64,000 nucleotides of DNA, taken from positions 526,001 through 590,000 of the forward strand of contig JAYKKM010000044.1 of assembly GCA_035772405.1 (NCBI GenBank), written 5' to 3'. The stretch is from Chrysogorgia sp. JL179-B06 (lineage: Eukaryota; Cnidaria; Anthozoa; Scleralcyonacea; Chrysogorgiidae). A model generated the notes under the pieces. It saw nothing but the letters and a program-made list of their open reading frames with translations. It searched no databases and was not told the origin of the DNA. Positions within the stretch are counted from its first letter, which is position 1. Each line of letters begins with the position of its first letter. Position numbers and translations under genes: made by a program. Below are positions 31,155 through 53,975 of the stretch, in pieces.

Positions 31155-34100
31155 AGGACGGAAGGGAGGAAGGAAGGAAGGAAGGGTGAAGGAAGGGACG
31201 GAGGGAGGGAGGGAAGAAGGAATGGAGGATGGATGGGTGGAAACAAGCAACGAAAGAAGGAAAATTTATCTAATTCAACAGTGCAATGTTCTATTTTTCT
31301 TTTAGGTGTTTTGTCAAGTGAAAAACTTGGTCATTTCGACTTTGGATGGTTACAATGTTTGTATCTTTGCCTACGGTCAGACGGGCAGTGGGAAAACATA
31401 CACAATGGAGGTGAGAAACAACATGACGATTAATAATTTTATTTACATATGAAATAAACGCTAATTGAGGTGATTATCCCTACAGGGTCCCACTGATAAC
31501 CCTGGTTTGAACAAAAGAGCTCTGAAACTCCTCTTTGATACTATCGAGGAACGCTCCAGGGATTGGGTTTACTCCGTTAGTGTCAGTGTCCTGGAGGTTT
31601 ACAACGAGAACCTCCGTGACCTGCTGTTGAACGAGCAAACCCAGAAACTGGAGGTGAAGATGGGGGAAAATGGACACCACGTGCCAGGACTAACGAACGT
31701 CACGGTAGAAAACCATGAGCACGTGAATGAGGTAAGTGAAGAGCACGTGACATGAATTTTGGGAAATGTATGAATTGAATTATATGACCTTTATTTTGAG
31801 TTTCCGTAACGATAGCGGTTGCGTGTAATAATAATTTTCCTCATCCACTTCTACTTTTTCCTTCTGTTAGCTTTTTGAGATGGCCAAGAGAAGTAGAGCG
31901 ACAGCAGCAACAAATATGAACGAACAGTCAAGTCGTTCGCACGCCATTCTCCAAGTTACTGTTGTCGGTAGCCACAATGCCACCCAATCAACTGTGATAG
32001 GTAAACATGATAAATCAGCCTTGATAAAAATCGCCAGTATTTTCAAAGTTATCGTCACCTCCTTTACCACCTAACCCCTCCTCCCCCACTTAATCCTCTC
32101 TTTCCCCACCTAATCCTCTCTTCCCCCATGTAATCCTCTCTTCCCCCACGTAATCCTCTCTTCCCCCACGTAATCCACTTTCCCCCCACCTAATCTTCTC
32201 TTCCCTCACGTAATCCTCTCTTCCCCCAATTAATCCTCTCTTCCCCACGTAATCCTCTCTTCCCCCACGTAATCCTCCCTCCCCCATGTAATCCTCTCTT
32301 CCCCCCATGTAATCCTCTCTTCCCCCATGTAATCCTCTCTTCCCCCACGTAATCCTCTCTTCCCCCACGTAATCCTCTCTTCCCCCACGTAATCCTCTCT
32401 TCCCCCACGTAATCCTCTCTTCCCCCATGTAATCCTCTCTTCCCCCCACGTAATCCTCTCTTCCCCCACGTAATCCTCTCTTCCCCCATGTAATCCTCTC
32501 TTCCCCCACGTAATCCCCTCTTCCCCCACCTAATCCTCTCTTCCCCCACCTAATCCTCTCTTCCCCCACCTAATCCTCTCTTCCCCCACCTAATCCTCTC
32601 TTCCCCCACCTAATCCTCTCTTCCCCCACCTAATTCTCTCTTCCCCCACCTAATTCTCTCTTCCCCCATCTAATCCTCTCTTCCCCCATCTAATTCTCCC
32701 TCCCCCACCTAATCCTCTCTTCCCCCACCTAATCCTCTCTTCCCCCACCTAATCCTCTCTTCCCCCACCTAATCCTCTCTTCCGCCATGTAATCCTCTCT
32801 TCCCCCATGTAATCCTCTCTTCCCCATGTAATCCTCTCTTCCCCCACCTAATCCCCTCCCCCCACCTAACCCCCTAACCCCACCTAACCCCCTAACCCCA
32901 CCTAACCCCCTCCCCCACCTAACCCCCTCCCTCCACCTAACCCCCTCCCCCCACCTAATCCCCCATTGCCACCCAACCCTTGCTTATAACAAACATACTG
33001 AAGTTCCGTTCGGAAAATCTCTCATCGGCAGGCAAATTAAACATGATCGACTTGGCCGGGAGTGAAAGGGTAGGAAAGAGCGGATCAGAAGGCTTGCGAA
33101 TGAAAGAAGCCCAAAGCATAAACAAATCTCTTTCCTCCCTTGGCGACGTGATTCATGCTCTGAAAAACAAGCAGGCTCATGTTCCTTATAGGAACTCGAA
33201 ACTAACGTTTTTGCTTCAGGATTCACTTGGTAAGCACCATGATATTATTCCATTGCTAATTTCATCCAAGGTACCCCGACACCTATGCTGAGTTATTTTA
33301 TTGTTGTTGTTATTGGTAAGGTGGTGACTCGAAAACGCTAATGGTCGTCCAGATTTCACCGGTGGACAAAAATGTCGGAGAGACATTGTGCAGTCTAAAT
33401 TTTGCGAAACGAGTGCGTGCGGTGGAGTTGGGACAAGCGACCAGAAAGGTGGAAACGACTAAGGAATCCGAGGTTTGTTTTTCTAAAAGATTTTTAAACT
33501 TGTACGGCGTTTTTTGTGCCTTACTATTGAGTTTGTGCTTAAGACCTACGACAATGAAGCTGGAAATTCTAAGGGAACGCGGGTGGCGTGTGCTGCTGTT
33601 AGGGCGCTGCCACTCACCGCTAATTAAGTCAAGTCCGGTGTGACGGGGTTAGTACTTGGATGGGTGACCATCTGGGAATAACCTTGTGTTGATTCGCGAG
33701 CTTGAACTCATTGTGAGTAGAGTTATTAGTTGATCTCTCTCGTGCTTAGTAGGGTTTTCCTCCGGGGTCTCCGGTTTTCCTCCTTCAGTAAAATCAACAC
33801 TTAGATCTTAGCTGTGCTGCACCTTTGACTCGGCCACGTTCGAGCTAAACAAAAAAGCCCGTAGGGGAGTATCAATAAACTGAATAAAGTATGTATAGTA
33901 GAGTAGAGTAGAGTAGAGTAGAGTAGAGTAGAGTAGAGTAGAGTAGAGTAGAGTAGAGTAGAGTAGAGTAGAGTAGAGTAGATGGTATGGTATGGTATGG
34001 TATGGTATGGTATGTAATATATGAACAACGAGAGCGAGTGTTTCACCGGGATATCCAAACACGAGAAAATAATGGTGAAAACACGAGCGCGCAGCGCGAG

Positions 34101-34928
34101 TGTTTTTGTCCATTGTTTTCGAGTGTTTGGATATCTCGGTGGGACACGAGCTCGAGTTGTTTATATAGCTTCTGAAATGAATGGAGAGGTAAGAGAATGT
34201 TTTCGTTTGCTGATTTGAATAGAATTTCTAACGAAGGATATCGTAATTAGGAATTCTATTGAGATATTACACAATGCATAACTGAAGTGGGTTTTCCACG
34301 ATGAATAGATAATGATAAATTAAATAGTGGAGTTGAGATGATTGTGATGCATGGTAGAGGGTTTTGTTTCTGCGAGTATTAAACTGGACAAGTGTGTGTT
34401 TTACTGGCTGTAACATTAGATTTGTGGTAGACGACAAAGAGTGAATAAAGGAATTTTGTGTGTGAATTTGTTTGCTGACTTGATTTTGCATACGTAATTA
34501 AGATATTTGATCCAAACACTAGTGTTTGGATCAAATATCTTAATTACGTATGCAGCTGAAATCTTTTGTCTGGCGGTGTTTGACCGGGGTATCCAAACAG
34601 CATCATGTGACCGAATGCTTACATGCTATTGGTTTAATTACTCATGAATTATTAATGAATTTTAGAAGGTACAGTATAGTAACCATTAAACTATACTGGT
34701 TGGTGTGTGACAACAACACACGCTGTGATTCGCTACTACGGCATGCTGACTTGATACGTAGATTTGATTTGTCGATTTCGACGAATATTAAGTAGTTTTT
34801 ATCTCAACAACAAGTCAAATTAAACCATCTTAAAATGACTCCCTTTTGAAAATAAAAACCATGTTATTCCTTTTCAGTGCTCGCCAAACAAAGGAAAACT
34901 TGGCAATATTACATGCCGCCGTAGGTAA
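24010..34928 (+). CDS. KIFC3: Kinesin-14, KIFC3-like C-terminal motor, 15 exons, 887 aa
   Basis: Exons are 24010-24106, 24555-24626, 24770-24852, 25275-25709, 27599-27952, 29419-29595, 29728-29883, 30206-30328, 30429-30713, 31306-31410, 31486-31731, 31871-32000, 33032-33229, 33321-33472 and a short last exon 34878-34928 (TAA). Residues 60-530 are mostly coiled coil. The kinesin-14 neck [18 protein letters not shown] (524-541) leads into a motor with P-loop GQTGSGKT (618-625), switch I SSRSH (731-735) and switch II DLAGSE (761-766). A C-terminal motor with this neck marks a minus-end-directed kinesin, and the motor is closest by eye to KIFC3. A Lys-rich insert ([13 protein letters not shown]) lies in exon 4. 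The last exon is weaker: it fits by phase and acceptor only. Confidence 0.93.
24255..24480. mobile_element. tRNA-derived SINE pieces in inverted orientation
   Basis: The right half (24392-24470) reads GTAGCTCAATGGTTAGAGCG and GGTTACAGGTTTGATTCC with a pairing GAGTCTC/GGGACTC acceptor-like stem. The left half is a similar unit in reverse. The anticodon arm is imperfect and a non-tRNA body follows, so this is a SINE and not a tRNA gene. Fragments recur near 25070 and 56255. Confidence 0.65.
25710..27545 (+). repeat. 1.8-kb purine-only tract (GGAAA/GGAA)n
   Basis: Nearly the whole intron between exons 4 and 5 of the kinesin gene is A and G only on the coding strand. It is built of AAAGG, GGAAAAGAAA and GAGAGGAGAGG variants and ends in (GGAA)n. 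Open frames through it on either strand are artefacts of composition. Confidence 0.97.
28066..29275 (+). repeat. 183-bp satellite, about 6.5 copies, each with a NotI site
   Basis: Units begin at about 28081, 28265, 28449, 28631, 28832, 29015 and 29197. The period is 182-184 bp, except one unit of about 201 bp with an internal duplication. Conserved landmarks are AGACTCGGTAATTCCAAATC, GAAGCGGCCGCCTG and CGTAATATAATAGACACG. It fills the intron between kinesin exons 5 and 6. Confidence 0.95.
30772..31235 (+). repeat. (GGAA)n / (GGAAGGGA)n / (GAAA)n array
   Basis: A purine-only array fills most of the intron between kinesin exons 9 and 10, with GGAAGGGA units grading to GGAA and then GAAA. Confidence 0.97.
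32076..32970 (+). repeat. 20-bp CT-rich minisatellite
   Basis: About 45 copies of TAATCCTCTCTTCCCCCACS fill the intron between kinesin exons 12 and 13. The last 100 bp change to CACCTAACCCC units, which look telomere-like but are a local variant. Confidence 0.95.
33600..33890 (+). mobile_element. 5S rRNA-derived SINE (SINE3-like), 5' truncated
   Basis: The segment GGTTAGTACTTGGATGGGTG with CTGGGAATA (about 33648-33680) is the 3' half of 5S rRNA including its internal control box C. A non-5S body follows (GGTCTCCGGTTTTCCTCC) and the tail runs into (TAGAG)n. It is in the last kinesin intron. The 5' half of 5S is not recognisable. Confidence 0.7.
33895..34018 (+). repeat. (GAGTA)n and (TATGG)n microsatellites
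   Basis: About 16 copies of a TAGAG pentamer are followed by about 7 copies of TATGG, at the 3' end of the 5S-derived SINE. Confidence 0.95.
34025..34620. mobile_element. Foldback element(s) with GTGTTTGGATATC ends
   Basis: Inverted blocks GAGTGTTTCACCGGGATATC and GTGTTTGGATATCTCGGTG lie around 34030-34150. A third related block, TTTGACCGGGGTATCC, is at about 34580. A perfect 68-bp palindrome sits at 34487-34554. It lies in the last kinesin intron. Confidence 0.5.
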
Positions 34929-36967
34929 CCCAACGCGTCGAGCTGATCTTTCCTGAGCTGCAGGTCCTCGTGGCATCATGGGAAGCTTCCTTATAGTTTT
35001 GCACCAAAATATAACAATATCTGATATTATAAATATAATAATATCTGATATTATAAATATAATAAGACCACATATAAAAAATTACTTGATTCTCATCACC
35101 GCCCGACCTTATTTTCAAGCCCGCGTACAATTTTTTTTTATTTTGCTATAAAATATAAATGTGCCGCCCAGCCGAGAATCTAAAGAAAATTAATTTTTTT
35201 ATATTTTATATTCGATTTTTGAATAGGACCCACAATACTTATTCTGTGCCACAGTTGTAAATGTGCCTATATATATGTTTTGTATGTATTGCTGGAGCAA
35301 ATGTGGATATATAGTTGATGTACGAACAGGCAAACAGCCGAATTTTACAGCACTATCAAACTGTTCTTAATATATTAAAAGTTACTTTAATTTTCACTGA
35401 TCTGACGATTATTTATTCGTAAATCTGATATATAAAACAGGACATTTTTGGTATTTATATTTTTGTATTTATATCTAAATCGAGGGAAATTTGAAGACCC
35501 TTTGGATTTACACATGGTAGAGGAGTTAAAAGAATAACTAAACTGGCTTTCAACGTTTACCGTTTGGGCTGTACTTATTATGTGTGCACACTACCGTAAC
35601 TTCAAGATAAGAATATTTCGGAAAACAAGGAAATATAAAAACACCTCCCGCTCCAAATTCAAAATTTTCAGGAATATTTTTTATATTTAAACATAAAATA
35701 TAAGGCGGCCCTCGACGTTTTCAAAATGTAGTGATGAGAATCAAGTAATTTATTTTATGTGGTCTAATATCTGATATACAAAATATCAGATAAAATCTGG
35801 TTTGTGTACAATATTCTGGGTGATATTCAACAACATTACCGGTGGCTCTTCATATTTATTATACATCAGACGGTTCAAAATAAAGATTTTGGATTTAGAT
35901 ATTTTTGTAGGCTGTTTTATATATGCACATATTTTGTGCCGGCTGTTTTGGTACGTGCTTTTTGTGAATGACATGCCATGAGAAGCCCACCCAAGGAAAT
36001 TTTTAGTTATATAATGCCATTTCTAGTAGAAAATAGCTTTTAAAAAAAAGGTGTTTTATTGCACAATGAACAGTTATATAGCGCAAAGTACCTTACCGTG
36101 TACCAAAGACTGCAGGCTCCGCTGAAATCTCGACTCTGCACATTTAATACGGTTTACAAGATAGAAGATTGGCAGCAATAATCGAAAATTTAACGGGTTT
36201 TTTTTCAACAAATTCAAAATTATTTTAGTGCGACATTTTATGTCAATTTGGAAAGTTAATATTTGTTGAAAAGTTAAAAAATCATCTTATAATGAATCGT
36301 TGAATTTTACCAAAGAAGGTGGCTTTTCGATTTAAAAGTCGCCGGCTAGCGTCGTGAAAATGCCGGCTGCTATTTTGAACCCTGTACATATATAGTTTAA
36401 ATATGGAAATCCATCGGTAATACTGCTAAAAACACTGTACACAGCAAGGAACAACACCATACCAAGTATTTTAGATTTTATTATATATTTTTAAACTTTT
36501 TCAATCAAATACAAAACAAATAAGTTTACATAAACTTAATAATAACACAAGTAGTTTGCTTGGGGAAGCTCTGGATAATACTAACTTTAACACTTATCAT
36601 AATAATGAAACCTCGCTGATACTAAAAAACATCGTCCCAAAGGCGACTCGGCCTCAACCTTCCACTGATGCCGCGGGGGCCTGCGGAGGATGCAGGTTCA
36701 TCGGTAACCTGAGTATCAGGCTCTCGGGAAGGGGCGGGCTTGGTGCGGGCAAGCCCCAACCGGAACTCTTTTTATCAATATTTGTAATTAATGTACATAT
36801 ACGAGCTAGGGTAATATAATATTATATGTATAGGTAATGGTTGGTTTCGATTGCAATTTGGAAAAAGCACGAACAAGTGAGTTTTCAAAGACTATCAAAA
36901 TGTGGTCTTTGAAAAACTTAGAGTACGTGTTTGTTTTTTTAGTTTTTGTGGATTTTACATATTCGTA

Positions 36968-37235
36968 ATAATTAATATTAGAGAGGATTTAATACAGTCA
37001 AATACATATATGGAAAAGGTGACTCCCCAACCGGGAATCGAACCCTGGTCTCTAACCTTTGAGCTATTGAGACACGGTCAGAACAGTCAGTGATTTCTCC
37101 ATATACACATTAAATTCGCCGCTTTCACTCGACACCAACAGGCAGATGGAGCAAGGCCTCTCGAGCGCACTTCCCAAAGTAGCGAAGCGATACACAACTT
37201 CTTGTATACAGAGGGCTTTATTTAAGAAGAAGAAT
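36968..37235 (-). mobile_element. tRNA-derived SINE, family with CCAACCGGGAATCGAACC
   Basis: Read on the minus strand it has an A box (AGCTCAAAGGTTAGAG-like) and a B box (GGTTCGATTCCCGGTTGG), then a body ending near CATATATGTATTTGACT. Relatives are at 51485-51715, 59400-59560 and 59730-60150. Confidence 0.75.
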
Positions 37236-37676
37236 TAATATCAGAGAGAATTTAATTTAGTCAAATACATATATGGAAAAAGTCAGTCTTCCGAGCAAAA
37301 TCGTAATATATTTCTTGTCAGCCAAAAATTTAATATTTTTTTGCTGTTAAAGTTATCGAATGTGATGTCACAAGAGGCATTTTTGTGCAAATAGCAAAAG
37401 AAAACTGGTTTGGAATCCCACTTTTGACATCACGTCCGATAACTTTAACAGCGAAAAACTCCATGAAGATGAAATTTTCGGCTGACAATATATATTATGA
37501 TTTTGCTCAGGAAGACCCAAATATTACGGATATGTAAAATCCCCAAACGTGAGATAGACATAATAATAATAATATACATGAAAAAATTAACAGGAAGTAA
37601 TTTTTACATGCGAGTCATGTGATATAATTTATTTAATAAAAAAGATAACAAAATAGAATCATGCGCGCTCGTGGAC

Positions 37677-38032
37677 TCGATAGTCTAAATCATGAGAAAT
37701 TGCATTTTCCCCCATAAAAAGTTTTACAATGCAGATTTGAGCTTTATTTTGGTTCATTGTGGTGGTCTTGATTATTGAAACGTTTCAAACTTGTAGCATT
37801 TGTATATCTAGAGAAATTGTGTTTATGATAAGCGGCAGATTTTATGCAAATTAGTTTTCTGGATTTACTGGAAACACGATTTCTCCACTCAGGTAAACGT
37901 TGAGGGTATAAAACTTTTCAGTAAACAAGCCCACCACTAGAGCTATGCAATGAACCACGATGAAGCTCAGATCTGCATTACAAACATTTTTATGCATAAA
38001 ATGCAATTTCTCATGATTTAGATTTTATCGAG
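37677..38032. mobile_element. Foldback MITE
   Basis: Arms of about 95 bp contain CTAAATCATGAGAAATTGCA and the reverse complement, with an inner GAAACGTTT-type spacer. A single arm of the same family lies at about 47625-47740. Confidence 0.75.
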
Positions 38033-39583
38033 CCACCTTAAATATTGAAAAGGACTGTTTTATTGTTTTAACAAGTATTTTTTCTGCACTATATTTCCTT
38101 TTTCTGCAATGTATTTCCTCAATTGCACTGCTCTCGGCCAATCAGAATGCAGAAATTTTCTCATTTATATTATTAGCAATGTTGTTATACGAATCAAAAT
38201 GGCATTTTTTTAAATATTTTTTTAAAATATAGTACAATTATTTATTAATACTTCGGAATCAATGAATAAAACATCAAAAAACTATGTAAAAAAGCTTTTG
38301 TTTTTGTGTTGTTTGGTGAGAATTGACATGTAACTTCAAAAACAAACTCTACTAAATGTCACGATATACATCTGAACACCATTAAATATAGCATGGCAGA
38401 TTTTTTTCCCATTGATCCCCAATTTTATATTTTACTCTGACTTTTTCATCATCGTTCTAAGTCTGCTTGCTAAAGAACACACATAAAAATTTAAGCCAAT
38501 TTGGTGAACTATTTCCTACTTTTCTACAAATCAACACCCACATGCATAGAAAGTCGAGTCTGTGTGGTGTATAGAAGACCTGCGCAATGTGTTTATTAGT
38601 TAGAGTTCCTGTATGGGAGGACCGCGGGTGGGTGGGATCTCTGCAGATACTCGGCTCCATTAACCTTTACTCCGTTGAAGGTCCTTTACTCCGTTGAAGG
38701 TGGTAGGGGGAGCAGAGATGGGGGCTCTTTTTGCTCACTGTATGAAATCAAACCTGGCGTGTGAGTGGATCTCATGTGCCTGGCGCTTGTCGATTTTTAA
38801 TCTTGCGTTTTTAATTTGCGTTTTAATCTGCGTTTTTAATTTGTTATTTTATAATTAAAAATGTGGTACACCAACAATTTGCTAAAAAGATTTAAAAACG
38901 AACGAAGGAGAGTTTTCTGATTAAAATATGAAAGTACTGCTGCAGTTTTATTTTGCACTTTTATTTTCATAGATAAATAAGATAAATACCACTGATCTCA
39001 AAAATAGGACTGGATTGAGCTTTCTATTGTATCTGATGAGCTGATTTTGAAGCTTGCATATTTGCATAATGTAAATTGACGAGAGATCATTAGAAGCTCC
39101 GAGTTTACAAGCAAATCAAACTGTAACACTCGCGATATTAGAGCCAACGGCGGCCATTACTAATTAAGGGACCAAAGTCGCAGTAAATCGTTTTACCCAG
39201 TAATTTGAAAAATGTCTTCTGGTCCCAATTTATAGTAGAATTATTTTATTTTGTCGATGGTAAGAGTACATAATCCAACAATTAGCCTCATAGGATCCTC
39301 AGTTGGTTCCTTAGTAATGGCGGACTTCCGGCTTCATTTTCTGAACAATAGTTGCTCGATCCAGTCTTCTTTCGAGATCAGTGGATAAATACATAACAAG
39401 AGAAATACAATACAAGTGCACACATGAAGTATAAAAAAATAATATTGTTTCCCATAGTACTGGCTTAATAAAAATTCGTCAAGTGGACTGTCATTCCCCG
39501 CTTTAAATACATGAAATAATTACTGATATATAGAGGAGACGCAGTTTGTGTTAATATTGGAATACGATTGTTTGCTTTTCAAA

Positions 39584-50794
<11,211 letters not shown>

Positions 50795-51299
50795 TTTCGA
50801 TGATTACACACTTCGCGATTTCTACTGCAAGAAAATAAAATATTAAGCTACACGATACATTGTAAACTGAAATTCATCTGTACATTATTATTGTTATTAT
50901 TATTATTGTTATTATTAATATTATTGTTATTTTTTCGCATTGATCAATTTTATATTTTGCCTGATTTTTTCATCATCGTTCTAAGTCGACTAAAGAACAC
51001 ACATAGACTAAAGAACATACCAATTTGGTGAATTATTTCCTACTTTTCTAAACACGGTGATTTGGGTTCACTGGCTCCCACAAATCATCACCCACATGCA
51101 TAAAAAGTATAGTGTTTGTGGTGTATAAATATCTTCATCAATCTGTTTATTAGTATGATAACTCCCGTGCGGGTGGACCAGTGCGGGGGGATCTCTGCAG
51201 AGACTCTGCTCAAGGTAAGGGGGAGCAGAGAAGGGGATCCGATTCATCCGTAAAATGACATGCAACATTTATATATTTTGCCCCACTTTAGTCTTTGTG

Positions 51300-51365
51300 T
51301 AGCCTGTGTACAGCCTGAATATACACCTGCAATAACAGGTGTATATTCAGGCTGTACACAGGCTA
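51300..51365. repeat. Perfect 30-bp inverted repeat with 6-nt loop
   Basis: Arms 51300-51329 and 51336-51365 are exact reverse complements (outer end TAGCCTGTGTACAGCC), separated by CAATAA. Confidence 0.95.
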
Positions 51366-51484
51366 TCTTTGTGCGGGCCGCCAGCTGCATGTCTCTTTGT
51401 ATATTTAGTATCAATCAATACACATTTTGTCGAATCACTTTGCTGTTCAATCACCTCTCTTTGTATTGAATCATTTCTATTTTG

Positions 51485-51715
51485 TAATTAATATTAGAGA
51501 GGATTTAAAATAGTCAAATACATATATGGAAAAAGTGATTATCCCAACCGGGAATCGAACCCTGGTCTCGGAATCAACGTTTCGGCGCCGCAACCTTTGA
51601 GCTATTGAGACACGGTCAGAATAGTCAGTGATTTCTCCATATACATATGGAGAAATCACCGACCGTGTCTCAACAGCTCAAAGGTTAGAGCGCCGAAAAG
51701 TTGTTTCGATTTAGT
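51485..51715 (-). mobile_element. tRNA-derived SINE
   Basis: Same family as 36968-37235, with a clear B box in GGTTCGATTCCCGGTTGG on the minus strand. A partial inverted copy follows at about 51640-51700. Confidence 0.75.
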
Positions 51716-51846
51716 ATTAATCAATATATATCGCGAATCATATATATCGCCGTGCATCGTGAAATCACCTCTCTTTGTATTGAATCATTTCTATTTAGTA
51801 CGGATCATCTTACAAAGGACATAAAATTTGATCTGTTGTGTTTAAA

Positions 51847-52464
51847 GAGTGAGTGTCAGGGTAGTGCTTTGCGCGCTTGTTTTCTTCTTGGCGGCCATTT
51901 TATGGGACGCCTATTTCAGTTCACAAACGAATCCGTCGATATTTGATCAATCCTTCTTATAAATTATCCATTTTCAAGTTTTCTAATAAGTAAATATACC
52001 TGAGTGATCAATTATTGTGATATTTTTCGTAAAATTGATCGTTTACTATAGTAATCTTTTCGATACATAGAAGCTGCTACGAGCGCTTCGCCTCCGTAGC
52101 GTGGAAGGCCGGGTTATGCTGCTGAAACAGCGCGAATAAGTTTGCGAATGGAAGTGTTTGATGAGTGACTAGTAAAGAAATATATTTTGTTTCTTCTGAT
52201 GTTTTGTTCATTTGAATTTGCAAAGATTCAGGAACTAAAGCCATCCGGGCCAGCTTGTTCGTCAGAAACGGCGTTGCGCGGCAACTTCAAATCGTCTTGA
52301 ACATTAATCGCCCCGCAGTCAGGATCGGACTCCATTTTCAACATTTCCAAATAAATCTAGAGTTCACATGCAAATTATAGTTCTATAAACGATGCGATGC
52401 ACTGTAATCAATTCGTATGAAAACAAAAACACAAGCGCGCAAAGCACTACCCTGACACTCACTC
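51847..52464. mobile_element. DNA element with 34-bp TIRs
   Basis: The ends GAGTGAGTGTCAGGGTAG...GCGCGCTTGT and the reverse complement match perfectly over about 34 bp. It is about 618 bp long, with no transposase. Confidence 0.85.
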
Positions 52465-53554
52465 TATGGATCAGTTGTCTTTTCAGGTTAAATCATTCTA
52501 CAATAAGCTATCTCATTTCACTTAAAGATCTCTTGAAGCTACGTTACAAACAAGAACATATTTGAATTCATATTAAAATCAAATTGAAATTATTAATTGT
52601 TTTAACATAATAACGGCCGAACCACGCCCATTTTGGCGGCAAAATTGAGTATGTAATCAGCATTAGTATCATTTAAATTTAAATTCGATAACGACCCCCG
52701 AAAGTAACGACCCCCCGAAAGTAACAATAGAGAAGGCTGCTAAATTCGAAAGCTAACGACGACCGTCGTTACTTTGGGAATTTACGGTATTATGCCTATG
52801 GTGTAGTTAATTAGTTTCATACGGAATGTAATTAAATTATATTTTCAAAACACTTTGAAAACACATTGTAGTTTACTTCAAGTTGTATTAATGACCTGCT
52901 GATTAATCATGAGTTGATTATTATAAAAACAAAGCCTCTCACATGCATTGCGTTTCCCCCTTTTCAATTCTCACGAAGTTTTCAAGTAGGCAATTTCAAT
53001 AACGGGAACTGACTAAAAAAGCTAAGGGCCTTCGCCGTCGGAATAACGTCATAAAAAAGCGAAAACCAAAACCGTTGAACGGTGTGTATAAAGAAATCTT
53101 TAAGTACAGTTTGATAGCTAGTGCAATGAGCGTTTCGACAAAAAACATGTTGATCATTGATGGACGGTCGGTACTTCACGGCGCTTTCTCGATATATGAA
53201 CAAACCGAACCAATCCCTAATCATAACCCAACCCTAATCGGCGTACTTATAATTCACGATGTTGGGTAAGTACAATATTGCGAGTGGCATTAAACTTTAG
53301 ATGTATGTGTGTGTTCATTACCGGAGAGTTTTAACACCCTTTTCTTTATGGAAAGGAGCCAGGAGTTTGTGTCAAACGCTGGGTAGTTTACTAGTTTGAA
53401 ACATGGAACCTCGGCGACTTCGCTGCGGGACATAAATTATTAAATTTGTATGTTAATCAGGTTTCGACCAATAGAAATATGCGGCCGTCAACGGCCCGAG
53501 GGTGATGAAAGTTGACCTATTACACAGTATACTTCGGGCAGTAGAGGACAGCAA

Positions 53555-53975
53555 GAACCCGAGTTAGGATTCGAGTTAGGACTCGCGTTAGGATTCGACG
53601 GTTAGGATTCGAGTTATGACTCGAGTTAGGATTCAAGTTAGGATTCGAGTTATGACTCGAGTTAGGATTCAAGTTAGGATTCGAGTTAGGATTCGAGTTA
53701 GGATTCGAGTTAGGATTCAAGTTAGGACTCGAGTTAGGACTCGAGTTATGACTCGAGTTAGGATTCGAGTTAGGATTCAAGTTAGGATTCGAGTTAGGAT
53801 TCAAGTTAGGATTCGAGTTAGGATTCAAGTTAGGACTCGAGTTAGGACTCGAGTTATGACTCGAGTTAGGATTCGAGTTAGGATTCAAGTTAGGATTCGA
53901 GTTATGACTCGAGTTAGGATTCGAGTTAGGATTCGAGTTAGGATTTGAGTTAGGATTTGAGTTAGGATTTATAGT
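53555..53975 (+). repeat. 12-bp minisatellite (GAGTTAGGATTC)n
   Basis: About 34 copies of the dodecamer GAGTTAGGATTC, with CAAG and ATGACTC variants arranged in a higher-order pattern. Continuous frames on both strands are by-products of a 12-bp unit. Confidence 0.95.

Larger units (their letters stand above)
34929..39583. other. Gene-free interval, repeats only
   Basis: Contents seen: a DNA element with inverted ends carrying AATTACTTGATTCTCATCAC at about 35035-35790; a GC-rich patch at 36625-36775 of unknown origin; a tRNA-derived SINE at 36968-37235; a MITE fragment at 37300-37555; a foldback MITE at 37677-38032 (arms CTAAATCATGAGAAATTGCA); a dispersed repeat at 38440-38700 shared with 50940-51240; and an element at about 38980-39395 with inverted ends around GATCTC...CCAGTC. 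AT-rich sequence without recognisable content fills the rest. I see no exon here. Confidence 0.6.

Noticed and set aside
30704..31433. 180-aa frames in GGAA repeats
   Set aside because: Intron array between kinesin exons 9 and 10; composition artefact.
32090..32569. 159-aa Gly/Glu/Tyr-rich frame on the minus strand
   Set aside because: It is the CT-rich 20-bp minisatellite read in reverse; no splice or start context.
33640..33690. Functional 5S rRNA gene
   Set aside because: Only the 3' half is recognisable and it continues into a non-ribosomal body; it is a SINE remnant.
53075..53269. Possible coding exon followed by GTAAGT
   Set aside because: No homology recognised, no partner exon downstream in frame, and it lies in a repeat-rich interval.
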